Positions 42,926 through 51,029 of a DNA stretch of 64,000 nucleotides are shown here, in pieces. The notes under the pieces are model-generated. The model saw nothing but the letters and a program-made list of their open reading frames with translations. It did not search any database and had not been told where the DNA came from. Every line of letters starts with the position of its first letter. Within the stretch, counting starts at the first letter, position 1. Source of the stretch: Hyphomicrobiales bacterium (GTDB lineage: Bacteria; Pseudomonadota; Alphaproteobacteria; Rhizobiales; Rhizobiaceae); assembly GCA_900466945.1 (NCBI GenBank), contig UBNV01000005.1, positions 124,001 through 188,000 on the forward strand. The letters are read 5' to 3'. Position numbers and translations under genes: made by a program.

Positions 42926-44743
42926 TCAGTCCCCCTTAAACCCGGCCTTGATCAGACCTTCCCGATAAAGCTCCGTCTGCCATTCTTCCTTATGCGGCAC
43001 CATGGCCAACCATTGATCGAGCTCAAAGGCCGGATTGTCGGCAAGAAACCGGTTACGGTGGATGCGAGCCCGGGCGTGATCACCCAGCATCCCGTAGCAG
43101 GCAGCTGCAAGCCGACTTGCAGGCTGCTTGTCCTGCATATGGTCGATAAATGAGAGCGCCTGCTGAACGTCTCTCAGAAAGTAGCTCGCACCGGCTGCGG
43201 CCCAGTAGTAGATGTCAGGGGGCATGGGATTGAGAGAGATGGCCAGATTGATCTTCTCAAGCGCGGCCTGCGGCTGGCTTGCATGCGTCAGGCTGTCGGC
43301 ATGACTGAAGATGGCATCGGCATAGTGGGGACTCAACTGCTCGGCCTTTCCAAGGGCTTCCAGGCTTTCGTCGATGCGGCCCTTGTAGAGCTGGCTGACG
43401 CCCAATTCCTTGAAGCCACTTGCCGAAGAACTATCGATGTCTATGGCGCGCTTGGCCAGACGCTCCGCCTCTGCCAGAAGCTCGCCATCGCCCCGGGCGG
43501 TCAGGACCCATTCCAGTGACAACGTTCGCGAAAGGGCAGCCAGGGCCACGGCAAGTCCCTTGTCATGGCCGAGGGCTTCGCGGAAATGCTTTCTTGCCCT
43601 CCTGAGAGATGGCAGGGACAATTGGGCAAGGGACTGGAGGCCGGAAAGATAGGCGAAATAAGCGTCGGGATTGGCTCTGAAACCTTCGATCGGTGCCGCG
43701 GCCCTTTTCATGCGCTCGACAATCGAGGTCTGGATGGCGCTTGCAATCTCCGTCCTTTGCTGGACCGCGTCGGAGGCCTGGAGCCTGAATCGCGTCGCCC
43801 AGACCACTTCGTCGGCGGGAAGGAAGATCAGCTGCGCGAACAGAAAGTCGCCGGATCGACGTGTGTCCAGCGCATAGAGAACCTGGTGCTGGCGAAGGAG
43901 CGTGACCTTGTCGGCCGATGCCCTGATCTTTTCGGCTGTGTAAGGTGCAACCACGCTGACGCTGCGACTTGCACATAGCCCGATTGTGAGATCCTCGATG
44001 AGCGCATTGGCCACGAACCCGCTCCCTTCGGCCTCAGCCGCAATCTCGGGAGGCAGGAGAGCGACCCGCGGCAGATCCGATTTCAGGGCAGGAGCGCTGC
44101 CTGGGCTGTCTCGGGCGATCGACATGACCGACGTCTTGTCAACGACCCGGCTGCGCGGATGGTCGAGCAGGGACGCAAGCAATGATCTTACGGCCTCGTC
44201 GTGAGGATCCTCTTCAAGCAGCAGCATGGCTGCGCGCTTCATCGCAGTCCTTGCTCCCCCTGGGTTGCCTGCGGCATGGCAAGCCAGGAGCGTGTCCCTC
44301 AATTGCCCGACAAAACCAAGTTGGATCTCGGCAATCCAGCGCCCGATCCTGCCGGGTCGGCCAGCATCGGTGGACAGAAAGCCCCGTGATACGGCCTCAT
44401 TCAGCCCGTTTAGCCTCGTTAGCACGTCACCTCTGACCGCGTCAGCGTGATCGCAGTCGAGCGAATCCAGGCGAAGCTCGATTTCATTTGTACCTATGAG
44501 AAGGGGACATTCGCCGCGATCGGCAAAGGCCAACTGGAAGCGTCGCAGCATCGATCTGAGATTGGTGGTTGCAGCTTCACCGGCTCCTGGCCAGAAGAGT
44601 TCAGCAAGTTCGCGTCTCGAGACAGACGCGCCTCGATGGTGAAGATAGGCAAGCATGATCAAGGCTGCGGTCGGGACATTGACGGAACGACCCGACTGAT
44701 CCTCAAGGCGACAGCTCCCGAGTGTGACAAGGCGAAACCGCAT
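42926..44743 (-). CDS. SARP-like transcriptional activator with TPR region
   Basis: A 605-residue regulator. The N-terminus RFRLVTLGSCRLEDQSGRSVNVP...ALIMLAYLHHRGASVSRRELAELFWP...NLRSMLRRFQ is a winged-helix DNA-binding domain of the SARP/OmpR type, followed by a helical BTAD-like region. A central section (RVALLPPEIAAE...LIEDLTIGL) resembles the TolB-like/adenylate-cyclase accessory domain, and the C-terminal 200 residues are TPR-like (AERLAKRAIDIDSSSASGFKELGVSQLYKGRIDESLEAL). It begins ten bases after the XRE gene and runs into the 86-aa gene, so it likely controls its own operon. Confidence 0.83.
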   Translation of the reverse strand: MRFRLVTLGSCRLEDQSGRSVNVPTAALIMLAYLHHRGASVSRRELAELFWPGAGEAATTNLRSMLRRFQLAFADRGECPLLIGTNEIELRLDSLDCDHADAVRGDVLTRLNGLNEAVSRGFLSTDAGRPGRIGRWIAEIQLGFVGQLRDTLLACHAAGNPGGARTAMKRAAMLLLEEDPHDEAVRSLLASLLDHPRSRVVDKTSVMSIARDSPGSAPALKSDLPRVALLPPEIAAEAEGSGFVANALIEDLTIGLCASRSVSVVAPYTAEKIRASADKVTLLRQHQVLYALDTRRSGDFLFAQLIFLPADEVVWATRFRLQASDAVQQRTEIASAIQTSIVERMKRAAAPIEGFRANPDAYFAYLSGLQSLAQLSLPSLRRARKHFREALGHDKGLAVALAALSRTLSLEWVLTARGDGELLAEAERLAKRAIDIDSSSASGFKELGVSQLYKGRIDESLEALGKAEQLSPHYADAIFSHADSLTHASQPQAALEKINLAISLNPMPPDIYYWAAAGASYFLRDVQQALSFIDHMQDKQPASRLAAACYGMLGDHARARIHRNRFLADNPAFELDQWLAMVPHKEEWQTELYREGLIKAGFKGD

Positions 44744-44753
44744 CACGAGGCGA

Positions 44754-45185
44754 CTAGGACATCTGGTGCGCGTGATCCTCAAGACCGGACAGTGATGCCG
44801 ACTTGTCAGCACTTAGCGCACGCACCAGGGACAGGACTTTCTGCTGGACCTTCTTGTCTTGGATGGCGATGAAGGCACGGGCAAGTGAGACACATTCCTT
44901 GGAGCTCATCAACTGGGTCGTCGCGTCCGAGGCCCAGCCATCAGCGTCGAGTACCGGGCTCGGACCCTCCTCGAAGAAGAATGTTATAGGGACTTCAAGG
45001 ACGGAAGCAATGTTCTGAAGGCGGCTCGCCCCAACCCGGTTGGTTCCCTTTTCGTATTTCTGAACTTGCTGAAAGGTGATGCCGAGGCCTTCGGCCAGTT
45101 TCTCCTGGCTCATGCCGATCATGTTGCGGCGCAGGCGTATGCGTGCTCCAACATGCCTGTCGATTGCGTCCGGCACTTTTCGCAT
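44754..45185 (-). CDS. XRE-family regulator, first gene of the YcaO-TfuA operon
   Basis: A 143-residue rhizobial-type regulator. HTH domain at residues 10-70: VGARIRLRRNMIGMSQEKLAEGLGITFQQVQKYEKGTNRVGASRLQNIASVL, followed by ITFFFEEGP and a helical tail. The QKYEKGxNRVGASRL pattern is the standard alpha-proteobacterial form, near PraR-like proteins. ATG at 45185 follows GGGAGGATGACCG. Tight spacing to the next gene (ten bases) puts it in the same transcript, so it probably governs expression of the modification operon. Confidence 0.9.
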   Translation of the reverse strand: MRKVPDAIDRHVGARIRLRRNMIGMSQEKLAEGLGITFQQVQKYEKGTNRVGASRLQNIASVLEVPITFFFEEGPSPVLDADGWASDATTQLMSSKECVSLARAFIAIQDKKVQQKVLSLVRALSADKSASLSGLEDHAHQMS

Positions 45186-45526
45186 CGGTCATCCTCCCCT
45201 CGTTAGTGACAATCAATCATTGCGTGAATCCATAGGTGACGCAATCGTGATCAGAGATTTTCCGGCAGTTTTCGACGCGAAATCCCAACATCACCGACCA
45301 TCCAGCTCGCCCGAGCGAAAAGTCAGCTTGCATCTCTGCACATGCCCTATTTGCCCGTTAAGCAAATCCGCGATTTCCTCGGCAGTATTGATCAATATAC
45401 GTTATAGGCAGAAATTAAAACAGCGAATACTGCAATATTAATAATTAAAGCTTGGTGCAATCGGCTTATTAACACTGAAACTAAATCAACTTTAATATAA
45501 AAACGATAAAACTGCGAAACGTTACT
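45186..45526. other. Divergent promoter region between the TfuA operon and rrf2-type gene
   Basis: About 340 bases; 45390-45525 is strongly AT-rich (runs such as ATATTAATAATTAAAGC). It should hold promoters for both directions. No gene is seen. Confidence 0.45.
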
Positions 45527-46003
45527 ATGCTGAACCAAGACAAAAAATACGCCATCAGGGCCTTGATCGACATTGCTCAACTGCCCTTTGTCTCAACCGC
45601 AAGCACCGCAGAGATCGCCGAGCGCCAAGCCCTGGCCGACGAACTGCTGGATAAAGTCCTCATCAGACTTCGTAACTCTGGCATTCCTTCATCCAAGAGC
45701 AGGCAGGCGGACATCTTCACACTCTCGCGGCCCGCAAGCGAGATCAAGTTGGGCGACGTATTGAGGGCTTTGGAGCCATCAATTGCTTCAGTCTCTTGCA
45801 CTGGTTCGATGGTGACTGGAAGCTGCACCGACTGCCGGACACCTTTGGAATGCCAGATCCGCCTGGCCATTGCTCACGTGCGCGACAATATCACCACCAT
45901 GCTGGACGAAACGTCTCTTGAAGCGCTTGCTTCTGCACCGCCGATCTCGACGATGTCGTTCTTCGTCCCTCCTTCGTACCAAGATCCGACGGATGGCGGC
46001 TGA
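45527..46003 (+). CDS. Rrf2-family transcriptional regulator
   Basis: A 158-residue regulator. The winged-helix part starts MLNQDKKYAIRALIDIAQL with STAEIAERQALADELLDKVLIRLRNSGI. In the C-terminal half four cysteines lie in SCTGSMVTGSCTDCRTPLEC, the region that binds an Fe-S cluster in IscR/NsrR-type members. The spacing is looser than in IscR, so cluster binding is possible but unproven. The long AT-rich upstream region suggests strong regulation. Target genes unknown. Confidence 0.83.
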   Translation: MLNQDKKYAIRALIDIAQLPFVSTASTAEIAERQALADELLDKVLIRLRNSGIPSSKSRQADIFTLSRPASEIKLGDVLRALEPSIASVSCTGSMVTGSCTDCRTPLECQIRLAIAHVRDNITTMLDETSLEALASAPPISTMSFFVPPSYQDPTDGG

Positions 46004-46353
46004 ACCTTCAGATCAAGTAGAGAACCTCTGAAGGAGAAATCCACCCTCCGGCTCGACACTTCGCCTCAGCCCGCCCCTTCTGCTCCCCGGATCAATTTGC
46101 CTGGGTGGAATCCGGGGCAAACAAATGAAGAATATCGGAGGTATCAGCATCGCGATGGCCCAAAAGCCGGGATGCCGGGCATTCTCGACACGCCGCGAAC
46201 CGGTAAAAAGGGTAGCCGCAGCAGCCTGAGCGAAGCGGCCACCAGGCGTCAGGCGGAACCGAGTGCCCCCGGGCACGGCGTTCCAGACGATGGGTGATGG
46301 ACCTTGTCGGCGGCCGGCATATGACCACCGCAAGCGTCGCGACCCGGCACTTG
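46004..46353. other. Gap between rrf2-type and GAF-GGDEF-EAL genes
   Basis: About 350 bases between convergent genes. Frames on the minus strand (46013-46333, 46092-46382) look faintly like eroded coding sequence but match no family I can name. Confidence 0.3.
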
Positions 46354-48219
46354 CTAGACCAACCGCTTCTTATCCTCTCCAATCACCTGGGTGTCCCGAA
46401 GAGATCGAAGGGTCGCGCGCAGATCATTCATTTTGAGATCTTTCTGGCCTCGCGATATCAACAGCTGCGGCATTTCCTTTGGCGAGACAGCTTTGGAGAA
46501 ATAATAGCCCTGGCCGAGCCGGCAGCCTTGCGTGAGCAGAAAATCCGCCTGCTCCTTCGTCTCGATCCCCTCCGCGACCACCTTAACCCCGAGACCCTGG
46601 GCAATATGAAGCAAGCCCTCGACGACCAGGCGTCCCACATCGCCCGGGCCCAGTCGATCGACGAAGGACTTGTCTATCTTGATGACATCGACAGGAACGG
46701 TGAGCAGATGCGTCAGGGATGCAAAACCGGTTCCGAAATCGTCGAGGGCAATCTTCAGACCGGCTTCGCGCAATGATGCAATTTTCTTCTGAACTTTCTG
46801 ATCCCGGCCGCCGAGATAGACGGATTCCGTCACCTCGAGGATCGCATGGGAAGGGGATACGCCTTCGCTCTCGAACGCTTCCAGAAGGCTGTCGGGCAGA
46901 TCGCCGCAGGCGAGATCGGCAGCAGACAGGTTGATCCCGACATGCTGAAAGGGGATACCTTGCCTCAGCCATTGACCGACATCGGCAGCGACCTGTCGTA
47001 TCATCTGGCGCGTGAGAGCCGACGCCACCCGAAAATCGGTCGTGGCTTCGTGAAACTGAGCAGCCTGGATGATGGTGCCATCGGGTGACCTGAGACGCGC
47101 CAGCGCTTCAACGCCCACGATTTCCTCTGTATCGAGCCGCACGATCGGCTGATACCAGGCCTCGATACGATTGTCCTTGAGGGCAGCAGCGACAGTCTCG
47201 ATTGCTTTCGACCGCCGTGACATCGCAGAGGCAATCGTTGCATCAAAGACGACATGGCGGCCTCGTCTTGTTTCCTTCGCATGGTAGAGCGCTATATCGG
47301 CATTGCGCCGGACCTGGCTGGTTAACAGGCCTGGCGCGCACTGCGCCACGCCGATGGTGACGGTCAGGAACACGAGATGTCCATCACAGGTCGCGGGCTG
47401 GTTCACCTGAGACAAGATACCATTGGCGATGAGCTCGAGTGTCACCGGATCGGTGGTATCGACCAGGACTGCATACTCATCTCCCCCCAATCGGAACGCC
47501 TGGTGAGACGCCGTCGCGCTGGCCAATCTCGAGGCTGTCGTGAATATGGCTTCGTCACCGGCCGTATGGCCAAACGTATCATTGACGGTTTTGAGGTCAT
47601 CCAGATCCACGAGTACGAGCGACCACGCACCATCCTCATCCAGAGTGCTCAGGACTTCGTTGAACTTTGCACGGTTGGGCAGCCCAGTGAGAACGTCGGT
47701 AAAGGCGAGCCTTTGGCGTTCCAGAACACGATCGTTTCGCTCCAGGGCAATCATCGCCAGTGGAGTGCAGCCCTCAACAATACTTTGCTCCAACGGAGTC
47801 GGACCACGACATTCGGGGAAGTAAAGGGCGAAAGTGCCCAACACCCTGCCCTTGCTGCCAAAGATCGGCGTTGAAAAACAGGCTCTCACACCAGAGGGCA
47901 GATCAGAGGATGGAAAGGAGGCCCAGCGAGGATCGTGCTCGATATCCAACACCACGACGGCCTGTTGCAGAAAGGCCGCGGATCCACAAGCACCGACGGC
48001 CGGCCCGATCTTCACTCCGTCAAATGCTGTGGCAAACCGCGCTGGCAGGCTGGGGGCGGCCGCAGGATGCAGGCAGTCGCCGTCATCAACAGTCAGAATG
48101 GAGGCATATGCCGATGGCAGCAAGCGTTCGACTTCCAGACATAGTTTGATGAAGGTCTCATTCAGACTGTCCCCTTGAGCAATCATTTTGAGAATGAGGT
48201 TTTGAAGTCCAATGAGCAT
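46354..48219 (-). CDS. Cytoplasmic GAF-GGDEF-EAL protein
   Basis: A 621-residue soluble protein. Residues about 10-165 are a GAF domain (LYASILTVDD-like SAYASILTVDD, CGSAAFLQQAVVVLDIEHDPRW, GVRACFSTPIFGSKGRVLGTFALY), which binds a small ligand or heme. Then GGDEF with DVLTGLPNR, DLDDLKTVNDTFGHTAGDEA and RLGGDEYAV, and EAL with GVEALARLRSPDG and DDFGTGFASLTHL. The ATG at 48219 follows GGAGGGTCG; an upstream frame start at 48264 is less likely. Both active sites look intact. A strong inverted repeat lies 63 bases upstream. Confidence 0.92.
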   Translation of the reverse strand: MLIGLQNLILKMIAQGDSLNETFIKLCLEVERLLPSAYASILTVDDGDCLHPAAAPSLPARFATAFDGVKIGPAVGACGSAAFLQQAVVVLDIEHDPRWASFPSSDLPSGVRACFSTPIFGSKGRVLGTFALYFPECRGPTPLEQSIVEGCTPLAMIALERNDRVLERQRLAFTDVLTGLPNRAKFNEVLSTLDEDGAWSLVLVDLDDLKTVNDTFGHTAGDEAIFTTASRLASATASHQAFRLGGDEYAVLVDTTDPVTLELIANGILSQVNQPATCDGHLVFLTVTIGVAQCAPGLLTSQVRRNADIALYHAKETRRGRHVVFDATIASAMSRRSKAIETVAAALKDNRIEAWYQPIVRLDTEEIVGVEALARLRSPDGTIIQAAQFHEATTDFRVASALTRQMIRQVAADVGQWLRQGIPFQHVGINLSAADLACGDLPDSLLEAFESEGVSPSHAILEVTESVYLGGRDQKVQKKIASLREAGLKIALDDFGTGFASLTHLLTVPVDVIKIDKSFVDRLGPGDVGRLVVEGLLHIAQGLGVKVVAEGIETKEQADFLLTQGCRLGQGYYFSKAVSPKEMPQLLISRGQKDLKMNDLRATLRSLRDTQVIGEDKKRLV

Positions 48220-48281
48220 ATGGCGACCCTCCGAATTCTTCGGTGTAGGCATCATAATCTGCAATCAATACGATATTTAGA

Positions 48282-48317
48282 AAAAGGAACCATTTCGATT
48301 AACATATGGTTCCTTTT
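48282..48317. promoter_or_regulatory. Perfect 11-bp inverted repeat upstream of the GAF-GGDEF-EAL gene
   Basis: AAAAGGAACCA (48282-48292) and TGGTTCCTTTT (48307-48317) form a perfect stem with a 14-base loop, between divergent genes. The A-rich and T-rich ends would suit a bidirectional terminator, but the position upstream of both starts also suits an operator. Confidence 0.5.
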
Positions 48318-48494
48318 CGTGAGTTTCCGGAGGTTCCTTTGTATAGATTGATGGCGGAATCCGACTTTTCAGCTCTATGGCACGCTCCATTTCTTCGGTA
48401 ACCGCAAGCGCTGTCTGCCGATCAGGCAGGGCGGCTTGCCGCCCGCCATTGCAGTCGTTAAATGTCTGATGCGAGCATGATAAAGGAGCATCAT

Positions 48495-48698
48495 ATGGCA
48501 ACTGGAACTGTGAAATTCTTCGCCCAGGACAAGGGTTTCGGCTTCATTACCCCTGACAATGGCGGCCCCGACGTTTTCGTCCACATCTCCGCTCTCGGTT
48601 ATGGCGGTTCCTTGAAGGATGGCGACAAGGTCAGCTTCGACGTCGGCCAGGACCGGAAGACGGGTAAGTCCAAAGCAGAAAACGTAACAGTGCTCTGA
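48495..48698 (+). CDS. Cold-shock protein (CspA family)
   Basis: A 67-residue single-domain RNA chaperone. RNP1 [12 protein letters not shown] and RNP2 VFVHISAL are intact, the start [11 protein letters not shown] is typical. ATG at 48495 has AAAGGAG before it; the frame from 48462 adds a non-domain leader. Such proteins melt mRNA structure, in cold and stationary phase. It is monocistronic. Confidence 0.95.
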   Translation: MATGTVKFFAQDKGFGFITPDNGGPDVFVHISALGYGGSLKDGDKVSFDVGQDRKTGKSKAENVTVL

Positions 48699-49306
48699 TA
48701 TTCCTGCGGCCGAGACCCCGGCAACGCGACACGACGGCACGTCCGCTTTCTGCGTTGCTTTCCCACCTGAGCCGCCTCGACTGCACCGCCGCCCAGCCCG
48801 GTGACTCGAGCAGACAGTATCAAAGGCGAGAAGGCTTTAGGCCAGCATGGCCGTCGGCGATGCTGGCGCTCTTGCGAGCGTTTGGCGAGCGACGTGCATT
48901 TGGCTAGCTCGCCTATTTCAGTCGACGTCGATACCGCTTCTTGAGAGCCCCCGTTCAAGGGCCCCTCTCGTCCCAAGCATTCCAATTCCACATCGCTGGC
49001 GACTGGTCTGGCGCTCGGATCTAGGACGCCCACGCGCCTCGCAAGATCGCCATATCATCGGGCTCGGCTCTCCCTGCCTTTCAGGCCTATCCGTCCCCCC
49101 ATCCGTCTTAATCGCCGTGGGACGCAAAGTGTCATTTGATCGCTACTGCACGGACTGCCGTTCAAGATCTTCACTCTCATCGCAGCGTCTTGAATACCGC
49201 CGGCAAGATCCGGGTCGATTTCCCGATGCACAGCTTGCACCTTTTCGACGCAGAGGGGCAAAGGATTGAATGAAGCCGCATGCCGTCGGGCTCGATGGCA
49301 TTTGCA
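48699..49306. other. Gap after the cold-shock gene
   Basis: About 600 bases with only short overlapping frames. On the minus strand it lies downstream of the decayed XRE gene, where a toxin partner could once have been, but I cannot recognise one. Confidence 0.3.
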
Positions 49307-49653
49307 TCACGCGATAGCATCGCCATCCGGGTCGCTTACGAAAGAGGAAGGGTCATCGACGATATCATCTTGCCTAATCAGCGAACTGATCGCCGGAACC
49401 CAGGGCTGAGGGACGAACATCAATTCGAAACCGAGCGCGCGACCGATGTTGATGGGCGTCGTCGTCCGCGCAGCGCTGCGGCCAGCTTCAATGTCGTGAT
49501 AGCGTAAACGCGATATGCCCGCAGTGTCCGCAACACGCTTTTGGCTATAACCCAGTTCTTTCGTGCCGCCTTCAACAGCTGGCCGATGCGCACGAGATCT
49601 TCAGACTCTGACGTCACCACGGTGCCTTTACGGTTCTTTTCGTCTGACTTCAT
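49307..49653 (-). pseudogene. Frameshifted XRE-type regulator
   Basis: The minus strand reads DLVRIGQLLKAARK, then a one-base deletion near 49557 shifts the frame; the next frame continues ELGYSQKRVADTAGISRLRYHDIEAGRSAART...LGFELMFVPQPWVPAISSLIRQDD to a stop at 49307. Restoring one G (AAAGGAAC for AAAGAAC) recreates a full helix-turn-helix protein of about 115 residues. Recent loss or a sequencing error are both possible. Confidence 0.75.
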
Positions 49654-50071
49654 CTGCGAAAACGCATCTCGACATGTCAAGCGACATAATCCGCGAACAG
49701 GATCGGAGAACCTCTGTCCGCAGCCTGCTCAATGTGGTCACGCCAACCCTCATTCAGAGCTTCCGGGTTCCCTATCCGGCGGCCAAGTGTCGGGTGACGG
49801 CGATGCGCGTGCGGAGCTGACCGACAGCACTGAAAATCTGTTGTTCCCATGTTTCAAATTTGGACGTCTCACCTGGCACCTGGCCCTGACAGGTTACCAT
49901 TCGAAACTGTCACATCGGCGGGAGACGCTTCTCGTCGAAAGCACTTCCACCTGATGGTAGCGCGCGCCCCTCACCCCATGGTCGAGATGGCGTTTTTATT
50001 AGGTAAGAAGGCGTGTCCCTGGATGCAGCGGACACATGTCCGCCGAATCTTGACCGCTCAAAGTGCAGGTC
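49654..50071. other. Gap before the amino-acid-binding protein gene
   Basis: About 420 bases. Short frames on the plus strand (49541-49954, 49849-50085) lack family matches and good ribosome sites. No gene called. Confidence 0.3.
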
Positions 50072-50869
50072 TCATTGTATGCTAAAGGGAAAATACTTAG
50101 CGTTGATCTCGTCGTATGTCCCATTCGCGGTTATCGTCTCGAGTGCCTTGTTGAAGGTCTGGCGCAAATCGTCATCGTCGAGACGCACAGCAATACCTGC
50201 ACCTTCACCGAAAAACTCGTCGCTCACGATATCCTCACCGGCAAAGGCGCAGCAGGCTCCGGCGCGCGTATTTGCCAGCCAGTCATAGATTGCCAGCTTG
50301 TCTTCCAATATAACGTCGACCGCTCCATCGGCCAGACCTTGGTAAAGCTTCGGTGACGCGTCGAAGACGATCGTTTCGGTCCCAGGGAGCTCGTGCTTCG
50401 CATATTCCTCTTGGGTGGTCGACGCCGTAACCCCGAGCTTCAGATCGGCAAGCCCCTTGAGATCTGCAGATTCCAATGTGATGTCCCGCCGCGTCACCAG
50501 AATGGAGGGGCTATTGTAGTAACGGTTGGAAAAGGCCACTCTACCCCGACGCTCTGCGCTCATCGACATCGAAGAGATGATTGCGTCATATCTCTTTTTA
50601 ACGAGGTTTGGGATCATTCCTGTCCATTCTTGAATGACGAACTCGCATCTGAGTTTGCCTGCATTACAAAGGGCCTTGGCGATGTCGACATCAAAACCCT
50701 GCAGCTCCTGATTAGTGTCCACAAAATTGAACGGCGGGAATGCGCCTTCGACTGCGATGCGAACCTTACGCCCTTCTTCGGCGAATCCAGTTGTTACCGC
50801 GCAAGGGAAGAGGCAAGCGAGAGCAGCGAGCACGGGCCAGAGCCTGAGACGTAGACGAATGGTCAGCAT
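50072..50869 (-). CDS. Polar amino-acid periplasmic binding protein (lysine/arginine/ornithine type)
   Basis: A 265-residue SBP_bac_3 protein with a signal peptide (1-30, LFPCAVTTGFAEE). The mature part KVRIAVEGAFPPFNFVDTNQELQGFDVDIAKALC and EFVIQEWTGMIPNLVKKRYDAIISSMSMSAERRGRVAFSNRYY matches the ArgT/HisJ/AotJ group. Start follows GGAGCCCCATC. No permease or ATPase genes are adjacent. Instead it is divergent from a CHASE4-like GGDEF-EAL gene 160 bases away, the second such pairing in the window. Confidence 0.9.
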   Translation of the reverse strand: MLTIRLRLRLWPVLAALACLFPCAVTTGFAEEGRKVRIAVEGAFPPFNFVDTNQELQGFDVDIAKALCNAGKLRCEFVIQEWTGMIPNLVKKRYDAIISSMSMSAERRGRVAFSNRYYNSPSILVTRRDITLESADLKGLADLKLGVTASTTQEEYAKHELPGTETIVFDASPKLYQGLADGAVDVILEDKLAIYDWLANTRAGACCAFAGEDIVSDEFFGEGAGIAVRLDDDDLRQTFNKALETITANGTYDEINAKYFPFSIQ

Positions 50870-51029
50870 GATGGGGCTCCTTCAGTGGACGTGGTCGGAG
50901 ACCAATCCTCGACGCAGAAGAGCATAGATTCCTTAATGATGAGGTTGCCAAACCTGCTAATTTTGCCTCACCTTGCAAAGCATTTGGTAATCGGCGTGCG
51001 TCATAACGGATTGGTACGGGAGGAGATCC

